Below are positions 24,060 to 35,455 of a DNA stretch of 64,000 nucleotides, in pieces. The notes below the pieces were generated by a model. The model was not told the origin of the DNA. It saw only the letters and a program-made list of their open reading frames with translations, and did not search any database. Origin of the DNA: Ovis canadensis (lineage: Eukaryota; Chordata; Mammalia; Artiodactyla; Bovidae); the NCBI RefSeq assembly GCF_042477335.2, contig NC_091251.1, forward strand, positions 34,426,501-34,490,500, given 5' to 3'. The position numbers and the translations under genes were made by a program. Every line of letters starts with the position of its first letter. Positions within the stretch are counted from its first letter, which is position 1.

Positions 24060-24683
24060 TTGTGTAGTATTTCTCTACCTTTCCATTTTTTTAAAAAAAC
24101 TTATTGTGTTTGAGGTCTCCTTTTCCCAGGCTTCAACGAAAGTTGAATTCTTTCCTTGAAGAAGGTTGAATTATTTCTTTCTTTTGGTTTCTGTCCTCTT
24201 AAGGTTTGTCCAGTGGTTTGTGTAAGCTTTGTATAGGGTGAGATTTGTGCTGAGTTTTTCTTTGTTTTTTTTTTTTTTTTTCCTCTGATGGGCAAGGCTG
24301 AGTGAGATGGTGATCATGTTTGCTGATGATTGGGATTTTACTTTTGTTTTGTTTGTTGTTTAGATAAGGCATCCTGCACAGGGTGCTACTGGTGGTTGGG
24401 TGATGCTGGGTCTTTTATTCAACTGGTTTCCTTTGTGTGAGTTCTCATGATTTGATACTCCCTAGGGTTAGTTCTCTGGGAGTGTAGGGTCTTGGAGTCA
24501 GTGCTCCCACTCCAAAGGCTCAGGGCTTGATCTTTGGCAGGAGCCCCCTCCCCAGGGACTGTAGGAGCCCACCCTGATGGTGACCAGGAGCCAAACCCTC
24601 ATACCACCCGCTCACCTGTCCTCTCATGCAAAACTCGTTGACCATCCTGGGCCATCCCACTGCGCGTTTACTCTTGCATGCCC

Positions 24684-26780
24684 AAAATTTATCATTTTAA
24701 CCACTTTAAAGTGTACTGTTTGTTGGCATCAAGTACATTATCATTGTTGTGAAATCACCATTATGTATCTCCAGAACTTTTTCATCATCCCGAACTAAAA
24801 TTCGGTATCCATTAAATAGTGACTCTGTATTCCTACCCACACTTCCTGGTAACCACCATTCTATTTTCTGTCTCTATGATTTTGATCACGCTATAGTAAA
24901 CTGTGGAAAATTCTGAAAGAGGTGGGAATACCAGACCACCTGACCTGCCTCTTGAGAAACCTGTATGCAGGTCAGAAAGCAACAGTTAGAACTAGACATG
25001 GAACAGCAGACTGGTTCCAAATAGGAAAAGGAGTATGTCAAGGCTGTATATTGTCACCCTGCTTATTTAACTTCTATGCAGAGTACATCATGAGAAACGC
25101 TGGACTGGAAGAAGCACAAGCTGGAATCAAGATTGCTGGGAGAAATATCAATAACCTCAGATATGCAGATGACACCACCCTGATGGCAGAAAGTGAAAAA
25201 GAACTAAAGAGCCTCCTGATGAAAGTGAACGAGGAGAGTGCAAAAGTTGACTTAAAGCTCAACATTCAGAAAACTAAGATCATGGCATTCAGTCCCATCA
25301 CTTCATGGCAAATCGATGGGGAAACAGTGGAAGCAGTGGCTGACTTTATTTTTCTGGGCTCCAAAATCACTGCAGATGGTGACTGCAGCCATGAAATTAA
25401 AAGCCTCTTACTCCTTGGAAGGAAAGTTATGACCGACCTAGACAGCATATTAAAAAGCAGAGACATTACTTTGTCAACAAAGGTCCATCTAGTCAAGGCC
25501 ATGGTTTTTCCAGTAGTCATGTATGGATGTGAGAGTTGGACTATAAAGAAAGCTGAGCGCAGAAGAATTGATGCTTTTGAACTGTGGTGTTGGAGAAGAG
25601 TCTTGAGAGTCCCTTGGACTGCAAGGAGATCCAAACTGTCCATCCTAAAGGAGATCAGTCCTGGGTGTTCACTGGAAGGACTGATGTTGAAGCTGAAACT
25701 CCAATACTTTGGCCACCTGATGTGAAGAGCTGACTCATTTGAAAAGACCCTGATTCTGGGAAAGATTGAGGGCAGGTGGAGAAGGGGATGACTGAGGATG
25801 AGATGGTTGGATGGCATCACTGACTCAATGGACATGGGTTTGGGTGGACTCTGGGAGTTGCTGACGGACAGGGAGGCCTGGCGTGCTGTGGTTCATGGGG
25901 TTGCAAAGAGTCAGACGTGACTGAATGACTGAACTGAAGTGATACCTCATATTAATGGAATCCTACTATATTTTTCCTTTTATGTCTTGTTTATTTCACT
26001 TAGTATAATGTCTTCAAGTTTCCTTCATGTTGTAGAGTTTTATTTATCAGAGTTCCATTTCTTTTAAGGCTGAACAATATTCCATTGTATGTACATACCA
26101 CATTTTGTTTATCCACTCATTCAATCTGTGGACATTAGAGTTGTTTCCACCTTTTCGGCTATTGTGAATAATGTTGCTATGAACATGGATATACAAATAT
26201 CTGTTCAGGCCCTTATTTTCAATTCTTTGGGGTTTATGTCTGGAAGTGAGATTGCTGGATGATATGATAAATCTATGTTTACTTTATTTAGGAACTGCCA
26301 TACTGTTTTCCACAGTGGCTGCATCATTTTGCACTCTCATCAGCAAAGCATGAGAGTTCTAATTTATCCACATTCTTGACAATATTTGGTGTAATCTGTT
26401 CATAAAAATGTTTTAAATAATATTCATCTTAATAGATATAAAGTAATATTTCATTGTGATTTTAATTTGCATTTCTGTAATGATTAGTGATGCTACACAT
26501 CTTTTCATGTACTTGTTAGCCATTTGTAGAAGGATTGTTTGTGTTTGTTGTTGAGAACATAGTTTTTTAATTTATAGTGGCTATATAACCCTTTTTTGGA
26601 AATCTTTCTGTTGCAATTGGGCCAGTTAAGTTTTCTATTTCTTTTTAGATTTTTAAAAATTCTCTTTTTTTAGGGATTCATCCATTTCCTCCTGGTTTTC
26701 CTATTTGTTGCTGAAGAGCTACCCATGGTATTTTCTTACATAGATCATTTTATGCCCTACATTATAGTTATGTATATCTT
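24684..26780 (-). mobile_element. Ancient L1 3' region, antisense (unit B, interrupted)
   Basis: Continuation of the old L1 that begins at about 16011, with the BovB 24886-25944 inside. Matches 7467-8560 of unit A (gaacaatattccattgtatgtac, cttttcggctattgtgaataatg). Confidence 0.75.
24886..25944 (+). mobile_element. Sense BovB LINE fragment with open RT frame
   Basis: Inserted in the old L1 of unit B (between ctatgatttt and atacctcatatt). The 267-codon frame 24922-25725 holds a long RTE reverse-transcriptase part: QIGKGVCQGCILSPCLFN, catalytic YADD near residues 80-83, and [19 protein letters not shown]. It ends at a TGA in the HLMRRADS block. Absent from unit A. Confidence 0.9.
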
Positions 26781-27124
26781 CCTTATTAGATTTCAAATTC
26801 TAGTCAAAGGATAAATTAAGTGTTATCAATGAAATGTGCATTTCCCTGAATATAGTATTCATATAATAATTATTTCAGAATAAATTAACATGTGAATTCC
26901 ATTATTTAATTAATATTTGATTATTTACCAATGACTTAATTTTCATTAAAATATTGAACAGGTTGGTAACAAGTTTCATAGGTTACATACTGTATTTAGC
27001 TTGTATAAGATTAATATGACATTCAGAATATAAAATTTATAGCATTTCAAACAGAAAAGCTTTTGTTAGCAACTGGTGTGAAATTCAAAAGGAAGAGAGG
27101 AAAAGTAAGATGAGAGATAGATGA

Positions 27125-27285
27125 AAAGAACTAACATTTAGTGAGACTTATTAGGCTCCTGTCACTATTTAAGTTTCTTGCATAGAGTATCTCATTTGAC
27201 TTTTATCATAATCCTTTGGAATGGCCATTGTCATCCCCATTTTATAGATGAGAAAACTGGGGCTCAAGGAAGTAACCAACCAGAA
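27125..27285 (+). repeat. MIR SINE (unit B)
   Basis: Counterpart of 8884-9035 (cattttatagatgagaaaactgg). Confidence 0.75.
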
Positions 27286-27605
27286 AGAGGAGGAGTCTTT
27301 GTAAATAGGAATGAAGAATTTCTATGAATTTTTCTACTAAACAAGGCATAAGTAGGTTATGTGCAAGATAATAAGCAGCTAGCCTTTTTTTTCTTTTTTT
27401 TTTTTTTTGAATTTTTACTGATGTGTACCTGTGGCAAGAATATAAGTGTGAAATGAGAACAGTGCTAAATGAGGACTGGTCTCCTCTCCTCAAATTGTTA
27501 GATAAACAGACACAAAGCAATAGGCCAGACATTACTTTCTGAGTATGGATATTACCTATGACTATAGATTGGTGTTAGAGGCTTATGGTGAATTACAGAG
27601 CTAGT

Positions 27606-27742
27606 GCGTGCATGCGTGCCTGCTAAGTTGCTTCAGTCATGTCCCACTCTTTGTGACCCTATGGATTGTAGCCTCCCAGACTCCTCTGTAATGGGATTCT
27701 CCAGGCAAGAATATAGGAGCGGGTTGCTGTGCCCTTCTCTAA
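27606..27742 (-). mobile_element. BovA-type SINE, antisense, only in unit B
   Basis: gttgcttcagtcatgtccca...gggttgctgtgcccttctct. The TSD agagctagt is at 27597-27605 and 27743-27751. Unit A has the empty site (agagccagt near 9299). Confidence 0.85.
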
Positions 27743-28018
27743 AGAGCTAGTACCTGCTATCAGAGAGCTTATATTCTGCTGGGAAGCCAAGCAGATGTTG
27801 GTGGAATGAAGAGAAATACTCAGATCTGATAATTACTAAAAATGCCTTGAGGGGCCACAGAGCTTATGAGTTGATGCTGAGTTTCACAGTGACTGGGACC
27901 CCAGAAACATGTCATCAAGCTTTTTCTGGATGAGAAAGCCTCCATCTGTTGCAGAGGCCTGATGCTCCCTTAGCTTGACTGGGGATCCTATGTACAGCCT
28001 CTTGGATCCACAGGTTTA

Positions 28019-28993
28019 TTAGAAGAGCTTGTTTACCTGCTCCCTAAACACCTGCTTCACCTGTTTGTTCCTCAGGGTGTAGATGAAGGGATTGAGCACT
28101 GGGGTCACCACGGTGTTGAGCAAGGCCACCAGCTTGTTCCTATCCTCCCCCTGGCCGCCCTTGCCTGACCGGACATACATGAAGATGCAGCTGCCATAGA
28201 AGAGAGAGACAACAGTGATGTGGGAGGAACAGGTTGAGAAGGCTTTCCACCTCTCCTTGGCTGCGGGGAGGTGCAGGATGGTGTGGAGGATGTGGCCATA
28301 GCAGGTGGCCGTCACGGACAGAGTGCCCAGGAGGCAGATGTTGGCCAGAATGAAACCCAGAAGCTCAATCAGACTTGTGTCTGCACATATGAGTTCCAGG
28401 AGTGGAAAGCTGTCACAGAAGAAATGATCAATGATATTGGGACCACAGAATGGCTGCTGAAATATGATGGAACATGGAATGGCTATAAGAAGGAATCCCG
28501 TGATCCATGAAGAAAGAGCTAACTGGACACAGACCCTTTTGCTCATGATGGTGACATAACACAAGGGGTTACATATGGCCACATACCTGTCAAAGGACAT
28601 CACTGCCAGTAGGAAGAACTCTGTGGTGCCCAGGAAGAAATAGAGGAAAAACTGGAGAAAGCAACTGGCTAGGGAGATGGTCCTGTTTCCAGTCAGGATG
28701 TTGGTCAGCATCTTGGGGAAGATGACCGAGGTGAACCAGATCTCTAGGACAGCAAAGCTGCGGAGGAAGTAGTACATGGGGATGTGGAGGCGCCTGTCCA
28801 TGAGGGTGAGGACCACGATGAGCAGGTTCCCCAGTAGAGTGAGGAGGTAGGTCAGGAGGAGCCCCAGGAAGAGGAGCATCTGCAGGTCACAGGCATGTGA
28901 GAGCCCCAGCAGGATGAACTCGGTGACAGTGGTGTGGTTCCCCGTGGCTCCTCTGGCCTCTGCTGGGAATGACCAATCAGAGGTGTGCAGCAT
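28019..28993 (-). CDS. Olfactory receptor, family 6-like (copy B)
   Basis: Second intact 324-residue OR frame, colinear with copy A without indels, with 21 amino-acid differences by my count. It keeps the features expected of a working receptor where copy A has lost them: Glu24, Cys193 in FFCD (the partner of TM3 Cys111), and Tyr266 in FYG. Its own departures from OR consensus are Ile71 (HIPMYYFL instead of HTPMYYFL), Cys145 in NPLCY (usually His or Arg) and Trp249 before KAFSTC. NHT at 19-21, DRY at 135-137 and NPFIYTLRN at 301-309 are present. It sits at the distal end of duplication unit B. Its sequence upstream of the start differs from copy A beyond 38 nt, so its 5' exon or promoter is probably different. 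Expected role: odorant-binding GPCR signalling through the olfactory G protein. The ligand is unknown. Confidence 0.95.
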   Translation of the reverse strand: MLHTSDWSFPAEARGATGNHTTVTEFILLGLSHACDLQMLLFLGLLLTYLLTLLGNLLIVVLTLMDRRLHIPMYYFLRSFAVLEIWFTSVIFPKMLTNILTGNRTISLASCFLQFFLYFFLGTTEFFLLAVMSFDRYVAICNPLCYVTIMSKRVCVQLALSSWITGFLLIAIPCSIIFQQPFCGPNIIDHFFCDSFPLLELICADTSLIELLGFILANICLLGTLSVTATCYGHILHTILHLPAAKERWKAFSTCSSHITVVSLFYGSCIFMYVRSGKGGQGEDRNKLVALLNTVVTPVLNPFIYTLRNKQVKQVFREQVNKLF

Positions 28994-29030
28994 CAGGAGT
29001 CGTGATGTTCTGGATCTGAGGACACTTGGA

Positions 29031-29038
29031 ATTTATAG
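29031..29038 (-). promoter_or_regulatory. TATA-like CTATAAAT upstream of OR copy B (speculative)
   Basis: On the minus strand CTATAAAT replaces the acceptor seen in copy A and lies about 38 nt before the ATG. A weak alternative acceptor (attcag) lies about 18 nt further upstream. Nothing shows that either is used. Confidence 0.2.
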
Positions 29039-29039
29039 G

Positions 29040-31756
29040 GAAAAGTGCTGAATGTATCATTTAGAGTTGTAGGAGTCCTTTTTTTTTTTTTTATTTTTTA
29101 TTAACAGAGCCTCTTTGAGGCTACTTGTCTCTTTTATTGCCCTTGGTGGTTCTACATGGTAGAGAGTGGTGTTGTCAGGGATGCTAAGTAAACATCCTAA
29201 ACCAAAAGTTATTCTCGCTTGTTTTTGTTAACTGAAATTTTATTTCTGTTCCTCAACAATTCCTTTGCCTCTGACTTTCATTACCTTTCACTACCTTTCA
29301 TTTTTATCTTTATTCTAATATTGGGTCTTCATTCATAAGAAATCCCTATTTGAGGCTGACAAATATTTGAGGCTGGAAAAATAGCAAAATGGCTAAGTTA
29401 AGCCATTTTACTTAGTCATTCGCTATACATATCCATATTCTTGGGTAAACTGATTATTCATAGACACTCTATTGCTATTTCAGTATTACCTGAAAATGTG
29501 ATGCCTTTCACTAGTTTTTGGATTAATAAAGAGAGAAGAGGAAATCTATGCGAGTAAAGCACAATGCTTACCAATCAGAAAGAGAATAATCCAAGTAATG
29601 TATGCACAAATAAAAATTTGTTAGTGGGAAAAAAATTTGTTAATGGGAATTTGGTATTTATCCTAATGTGGACATTGGATTTGTCCTCATGTGATAGATC
29701 CATAGTCTCCTGATTACATATTCCCATGGGCTCAAGATACAATAGACCCTTTGTTTTTAAAAGATTTTTTAGCTGTTTTGTATACATAGGTTTCAGCACA
29801 CGGCATTTCAGCTTGGAAGCATCAGCTTTTCAAATCCTATTTATCCTTTAAGTCTCTCCTGAATGAGTGCTATCATTTCCATAAAATCTTCTCTTTTGAA
29901 TGCATGAGTCTCTGTATCCCCCATAATTTTATTATATATCACAACTTTTATTGTGTTTTATAGTTGTTTTCATCTTTGTATTTTATATGGCCCTTAGAAC
30001 AAGTTTCTTGAAACAGTCAGCTTTAATAAGCATGTACTGAATGAGTGAACACCACCTCAAAAATCTGTGGGGTGGATTTGGGGGTTTTTGACACACAATA
30101 AGTTGAGGATGTGTCACTTACGTGGTACTTCGTAGAAGACAGAAATCTTGCTGTCATATGCCAAGTAGTCTGTCAAACTGGCCCATCTGAAGAGGGTTTG
30201 CTTTTCCTCGTGAGGTGGAGATGTCTCCCCACAAACATTCTCTAAGGAATAACTCTCCATCTTTGAGATAGTCTGGAGTTTGAGCTAGTAAATAGAGGTC
30301 TATTTGGGTGTGCTAGAATGCTTCCAGCAGAAAACAAAACAACAGCAAAACCCCAAACCTAAAAAACAGCTCTTTTTAAAAGTCTGCCTCCCTACAAGTT
30401 TCCTTCCTTAAGCATTATCAACTACTCCCTTAATTATCAGACAGAACTGTAGCAACAATTATGTTTTAGTCACTGGAGAATAAGATTGGGACCCAGTTTA
30501 GGTACCTGGGATGAAGGAAATGCTAGGGGATATTAGTAGAGAGGATGAAATGGTAAACTGTATAAACTTTACCTTTCTTATGATTTTGCCTTCTCTTCAG
30601 CACAGGCTACACTAGTCAAAGTTATTCCAAAACTACTATTGTATCTAACATTTGTTTACAGGGATTAAAGAGCACAAAATAGTTGATCAGCCTCAGAGAA
30701 TATAACTAAGGGCTCTTCACAAGGGATTATTTCTAGGCTCAATATCATTTAGCTTCTCAGCAATTTGAGAAAGAGCTCTCTGTGGCCCAATCATGTGGTT
30801 CACAGGTGAGTCCAGGTGGTTGAGAAACTTACCCAACTCATTTTTGAAGAGAAGCAGGATCCAATATGAGTATGATATCCAGAAACATCATCAGGAGCTA
30901 ATAGAATGAGTATCGTTTAGGCAAAGTCCTGATGGAACATATTGGGAAAGAAATGGGAACAGAGGCTAAGATGAAGAAGAATTGGCCGGGGGTGGAAGGA
31001 GAAAGCTCTGGGCTCATACTGAATCATGAAGTTAGCACAGATAAATCATGAAAAGACACTGTGATTAGCCCAAGGATGTCTCACAGACAGGGTGGCTAAT
31101 AAACTTTTTATTTTTTCCCTACTTTAAATGGGAGGTCAACAGCTGGGTGAGACAGTCTTCCAGATACAAAGGGAAGGGGTCCACTTTATGAGTGCGGGTA
31201 TTTCTCCCTTTATCCTTCAGACTTGGTGAGTGAACTGGGAGACTTGCCTGGCACCCTGAGAGCCTAGGCATGACTGCACTATTCACCCAGACTATTCATT
31301 GTTTTAAGGGTCAGTTATGCAGTACCCAGTAGGAAAGTCTTTATGGATGCCCTGGAGGTTTGTCCTGCCTCTCGATAGTTCTAGTACTTAGAAGGAGAGT
31401 GAGATCTTCTCCTTCTAAGGAAAATCATTAAGAGTTTCAGGCAGACCTGATGCTCTCCAGAGCTTTGGGTTTTTCAAGGGGACAGCTACACAGAGCACAA
31501 GGCAGGACAGACAAATTTCCTCAATGTGAGTAACTTAATGGTTCTGCCTGGATCAACATTGGCTTGCCTAGCACTGACCTGGATGGTGGAACTGAAGCTA
31601 CAGATGAGACCCAGTGTGTGTGTGCTCAGCGTGCTCGAATATGGAAGATAAGTGCCAAGAAAAGCATGGTTTGGGGAAGTCACTGCTGCTCTGCCATCTG
31701 TGCAAGGCCAAAGTGGAGATTACCCTCTGGTCCAGGGTTAGGTTTCTAGCTGCCCT
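29040..31756. other. Non-genic interval upstream of OR copy B
   Basis: About 2.7 kb without a gene or clear recent repeat; T-run at 29079-29101. It may hold promoter elements of OR copy B (minus strand). Short frames around 31486-31749 have no recognisable product. Confidence 0.6.
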
Positions 31757-32117
31757 CTGAAAAGTGAAAGTGTTAGTTGCTCAGTTGTGTCCAACTCTTT
31801 GGGACCCCATGGACTATAGCCCACCAGGCTCTTCTGTCCATGGAATTCTCCTGGCAAGAATACTGGAGTGGGTTGCCATTTCCTTCTTCAGGAGATCTTC
31901 CTGACCCAGGGATTGAACCCAGGTCTCCTGCATTGCGGAGAAGGCAATGGCAACCCACTCCAGTACTCTTGTCTGGGAAATCCCATGGACGGAGGAGGCT
32001 GATAGGCTACAGTCCATGGGGTTGTGAAGAGTTGAACACGACTGATGTGACTTAGCAGCAGCAGCAGCTCCTGCATTGCAGGCAGATTCTTTGCTGTCTG
32101 AGCCACCAGGCAGCCCT
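31757..32117 (-). mobile_element. Bov-tA SINE, antisense, with nested BovA2
   Basis: The outer element spans aagtgaaagtgttagttgctc to gagccaccaggcagccc. A sense BovA2 (31937-32067) lies inside with the 12-bp TSD ctcctgcattgc at 31925-31936 and 32068-32079. Confidence 0.9.
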
Positions 32118-32969
32118 CTAGGGAGGTTCCAATCAGGCTATCTAAAATACACTACTCACAGGATTTCAGAAGATAACCTGGTTCACATGAGTATGTCTTG
32201 AGCTTGCAGTATTGTCTATGTGCACTAAATGCAGATCTTATACGGTTGGTTTGAGATCCCTATCTCTCATGAATTTGATGGCATCCTTTAAGAACAACAG
32301 TTCTTTTCCAAAGTATCCTGAATGGTCATTTGGCTTTTCCTGGGTGGGAGAATGATTTCCTTAACTTTGTCATCATTCAATTCACAGGATCTGATGAGGC
32401 CAGAATGTCTTGAAAATTTCCAAGTTCAGCAAGCTCATCCTGGGAAAAGCCTGGGAAGCATTCAGTTACCATTTAGTGAAATCTTCCTTAATTCTCTTTT
32501 TGGACTAATTTGGCATGATTTTGACTGATAAAGACTTCTATTACATTCTCCACATTGAGCCAGTCTCTGTGAGATATTTCTCCTGTGGACAATGGGGCTC
32601 TATAAGACAGTGAATGAGCTACTCCTGGAATAAACACATCTCCTTATGGAAATGACATAAGGGTTGGAAGATTTGGATGGCAGCTTTGTTTTCTTCAGGG
32701 ATCTACTCTTATCCTAATATTTATGGTCCCTGGGTTCCCTGGAGAATTAGTATAATAAGCCTCACTCAGCTTCTGCCCAAGTCTCTTGCCTGTTCCTTAT
32801 TACAACTTTTCAAATAAAAGTTTCAGCTGTTTGTTCAAGTCAAGAATAATAGTTACTTTTAAAGTGATACATCTAATTATTCTTCTGAAATTGAGGCTCC
32901 TGTCTAACATTAGATAGTCCTATTATTACAGGGATGTAAGGAGCCATCACAAGCAATATAGAACCTTGA
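32118..32969. other. Non-genic interval
   Basis: No gene or repeat recognised. Confidence 0.5.
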
Positions 32970-33110
32970 GATTTCCTTGGTGGTCCAGTGGCTAAGACTC
33001 TGTGTGTCCAACGCAGGGTTTGATCCCTGGCTGAGGAACGAGAATCCCACATGCCACAGGTAAGATTCCATGCAGCTGAATAAGGAAATAAAAATATTAA
33101 ATATTTTTTT
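32970..33110 (+). mobile_element. CHR-type SINE
   Basis: gatttccttggtggtccagtgg start and an A-rich end; diverged. Confidence 0.75.
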
Positions 33111-33224
33111 AAAAAGCTAAAGTGAGGGTATAGAGGGCCCAACCTGTTGATGGAAATTTTGGCAAAGTCACGTTGTAGAAAAGCATTTGGGATGAGAGAT
33201 ATAGTTCTGGCCATATTTAGAAAA

Positions 33225-33440
33225 TACAATCTGCCATGTGAGGGGAATATTATTGCCTATTTCATGAGGCTCTGTGAGTATCAAATGAGAAATGTTCTTA
33301 GTATAGGACTTAATCAGCACTTAAGTACTGATTTAATTGCTTAAATTAAGTGCTTAAATATTGATTAAGCACTTAATCAACACTTAGTTAATCAGTACTT
33401 AACGTAGTTCCTGGTGCATTGGAAAGGCTCAGTAAGCGTA
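33225..33440 (-). repeat. MIR-like repeat with palindromic insertion
   Basis: Reversed MIR core (cctatttcatgaggctctgtgag...ggctcagtaagcg) with a 33308-33405 block of alternating ttaagtactg/taagcactta motifs. Perfect 10-bp inverted arms are at 33347-33356 and 33366-33375. Confidence 0.45.
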
Positions 33441-33615
33441 ACCATAATTATTACTTGAAACTTGCCCTTTGGACGGTTTTTGATTTTCTGAATTCTGGTT
33501 CTCAGAGAAATCTGATTAAGAGTAGACAATGCAAAAAAAAATTACAAGTGAAATTGAGTAAAAGTGTATTGTGGTTACCTTTTAAATGTCTTCTTGTCAC
33601 TTTAAAAATTCTGAA

Positions 33616-33737
33616 GTTGGGAATTTCCTGGTGGTTCAATGTTTAGGACTCTGTCCTTCCAATGCAAGGGGCACGGGTTCAACCCCTGGTGGAGGAATTA
33701 AGATCCCACACACTGGAAGGCCAAAAAAGAAAAAAAG
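33616..33737 (+). mobile_element. CHR-type SINE
   Basis: gggaatttcctggtggttc...agaaaaaaag. The 12-bp TSD aaaaattctgaa is at 33604-33615 and 33738-33749. Confidence 0.85.
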
Positions 33738-33749
33738 AAAAATTCTGAA

Positions 33750-34660
33750 ATACAGGGCAGCCTGATGTGGAACTAAGATGTCCCAAGCCAGGGGAAAATG
33801 CTTTGTGACCCACTTACTTTGTGACCCTCTTACTTGCTTTGAAGTGGTGAAAATGCTTTGGATCTGAACTTGCACTAGAACATTAGCACCTATTGCTTTT
33901 GGCTTTGTTTTCTCCGTGTTAAATCTGTTGCGAAAAAATCAGTATAAACTTCCTTATCAAGGCTTGCAGAACTGTTTTTTATGACTGGAAAAGTCATAGA
34001 TTTTCAGGCTTTTGAAATTTAGCAGCAGTAACTTTGGCTTCCCCAAGCGTTTTGAGATGAACATGGAGACAACGGAACAACCGCTGACAAGCTCAGCTTG
34101 TGCTTTGTTGTCAATTGTGATAACTCAAATTCCCCTCTCCTTGGTTCTGAAATTGGTGTCATAGCTGCACTAGGAACCAGGCAAATGATCTTCTTTTTAT
34201 CTGTTTTTAGCTATGAAAATTTGTTCTTTTTATCACTGTGAACAAAGAAGGACATCTTTGTACCTCAGCACTTTGATTTGAAGGTGATGTCAAACAGATT
34301 TTGATGCAAATAAAATATTCAGTTGTGCCAAGAATTTCAAATAGAATCTTGTGACCTTGTTTCAGTTCAGAAATATGTGGAATGAATTAGGGAAAAATAT
34401 ATGAAAATAACATTATTGGTTTCCTTTTGCTACCATATAGTTTATGTTCCTCCTAGGAAATTTTAGAAAAGCCAAGCAAAGAAGGAAAGAAAAAAATCCA
34501 CCTGCATTCTTATCACCTGGATAAAATAATTATTCACGTTTTAGAATAAGCATTTTTGAATACATACATTTATATACACTACAGATTTTTTTAAAAAATT
34601 GGTCACGACGCACACGTTATTTAGCATTTGGATTTGTCTAAATAAAAAAACTTGATAGAG
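33750..34660. other. Non-genic interval
   Basis: No gene or recent repeat recognised. Confidence 0.5.
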
Positions 34661-34663
34661 GGA

Positions 34664-34845
34664 CTTCCCTAGGAGTCCAGTGGCTAAGACTCTGTGCTTG
34701 CAATGCAGGAGGCCAGGGTTCGATCCCTGGTTAGGGAACTAGGTTCCACATGCTCCAACTAAGAGTTTGCATGTTGCAGCTGAAAAAAGAGTTTGCATGC
34801 TGCAACTAAAACAACAAACAAACAAAAACAAAACAAATAATAGAG
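34664..34845 (+). mobile_element. CHR-type SINE with (AAC)n-rich tail
   Basis: gggacttccctaggagtcc, ggttcgatccctggttaggg (B-box), and tail acaacaaacaaacaaaaac. Confidence 0.85.
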
Positions 34846-35214
34846 TGTGGAGGTCTTTCCATGTCAGTAAATACATAAAATCAATTTAAATGATTTTAAT
34901 CAGTTTCCTATTTGTCTCTCTGCATTTAGATTGTTTCCCATTCCCACAATTATAAACATAGAGTGTGTACTTATACAGATATTTAAAATTCTGTTTAAAA
35001 AATTATAGAGGTAGTACACATTTGAAAATTCAAATATTATAGAGAATTATGAAGTGAAAGGTTAAAAAGTTTTCTTTCCTCTTCCTCTACTTCAATTAAA
35101 AACAAGCATCTGATAATTCTTTCTCACTGGGATTGCTCACATGATTATTATTTTAGCTTTAATTAGTGCCTTTGATTATATCTTTAATTAATATTTCTGT
35201 CTTTAGTAATATCT
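34846..35214. other. Non-genic interval
   Basis: AT-rich, no gene recognised. Confidence 0.5.
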
Positions 35215-35250
35215 CTGTCTTTTTCCTTGGTTCATCATCTTTTAACAGTG

Positions 35251-35455
35251 GGGCTTCCTTGGTAGCTCAGACGGTAAAGCGTCAGCCTACAGTGTGGGAG
35301 ACCTGAGTTCGATCCCTGGGTGGGGAAGATCCCCTGGAGAAGGAAATGGCAACCCGCTCCAGTGTTCTTGCCTGGAAAATCCCTACCAGGCTCCTCAGTC
35401 CATGGGGTCGGAAAGAGTCGGACACGACTGAGCGACTTCACTTTCTTTTCACCTC
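35251..35455 (+). mobile_element. Bov-tA SINE with a 36-bp flanking direct repeat
   Basis: gggcttccttggtagctcag start, ggacacgactgagcgacttc near the end. Identical 36-bp flanks at 35215-35250 and 35456-35491. Confidence 0.9.

Larger units (their letters stand above)
16041..24683 (-). mobile_element. Long antisense L1_BT-type LINE with nested BovB and SINE insertions
   Basis: Read on the minus strand: a 5' UTR-like part (24683 to about 24080), ORF1 region (about 24060-22400), ORF2 (from about 22300 down to about 17618), 3' UTR and A tail at 16041. The TSD aaaatttatcattt is at 16027-16040 and 24684-24697. Unit A keeps the empty site at 7467-7480. Nested insertions: BovB 16360-17617, BovB 17798-18319, BovA2 18347-18617, BovB 23152-23999. 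Both L1 ORFs are broken, so this copy is not autonomous. Confidence 0.9.
13519..29031 (-). repeat. Tandem segmental duplication, unit B
   Basis: Partner of unit A. It is longer mainly because an 8.6-kb antisense L1 (16041-24683) and a 1-kb sense BovB (about 24886-25944) landed in it after duplication. Its antisense BovB at 13519-14830 is uninterrupted, showing the pre-insertion state of unit A. Confidence 0.85.

Noticed and set aside
34664-35455. tRNA-like segments with A and B box text (ggttcgatccctgg)
   Set aside because: These are heads of tRNA-derived SINEs with A-rich or BovA tails, not tRNA genes.
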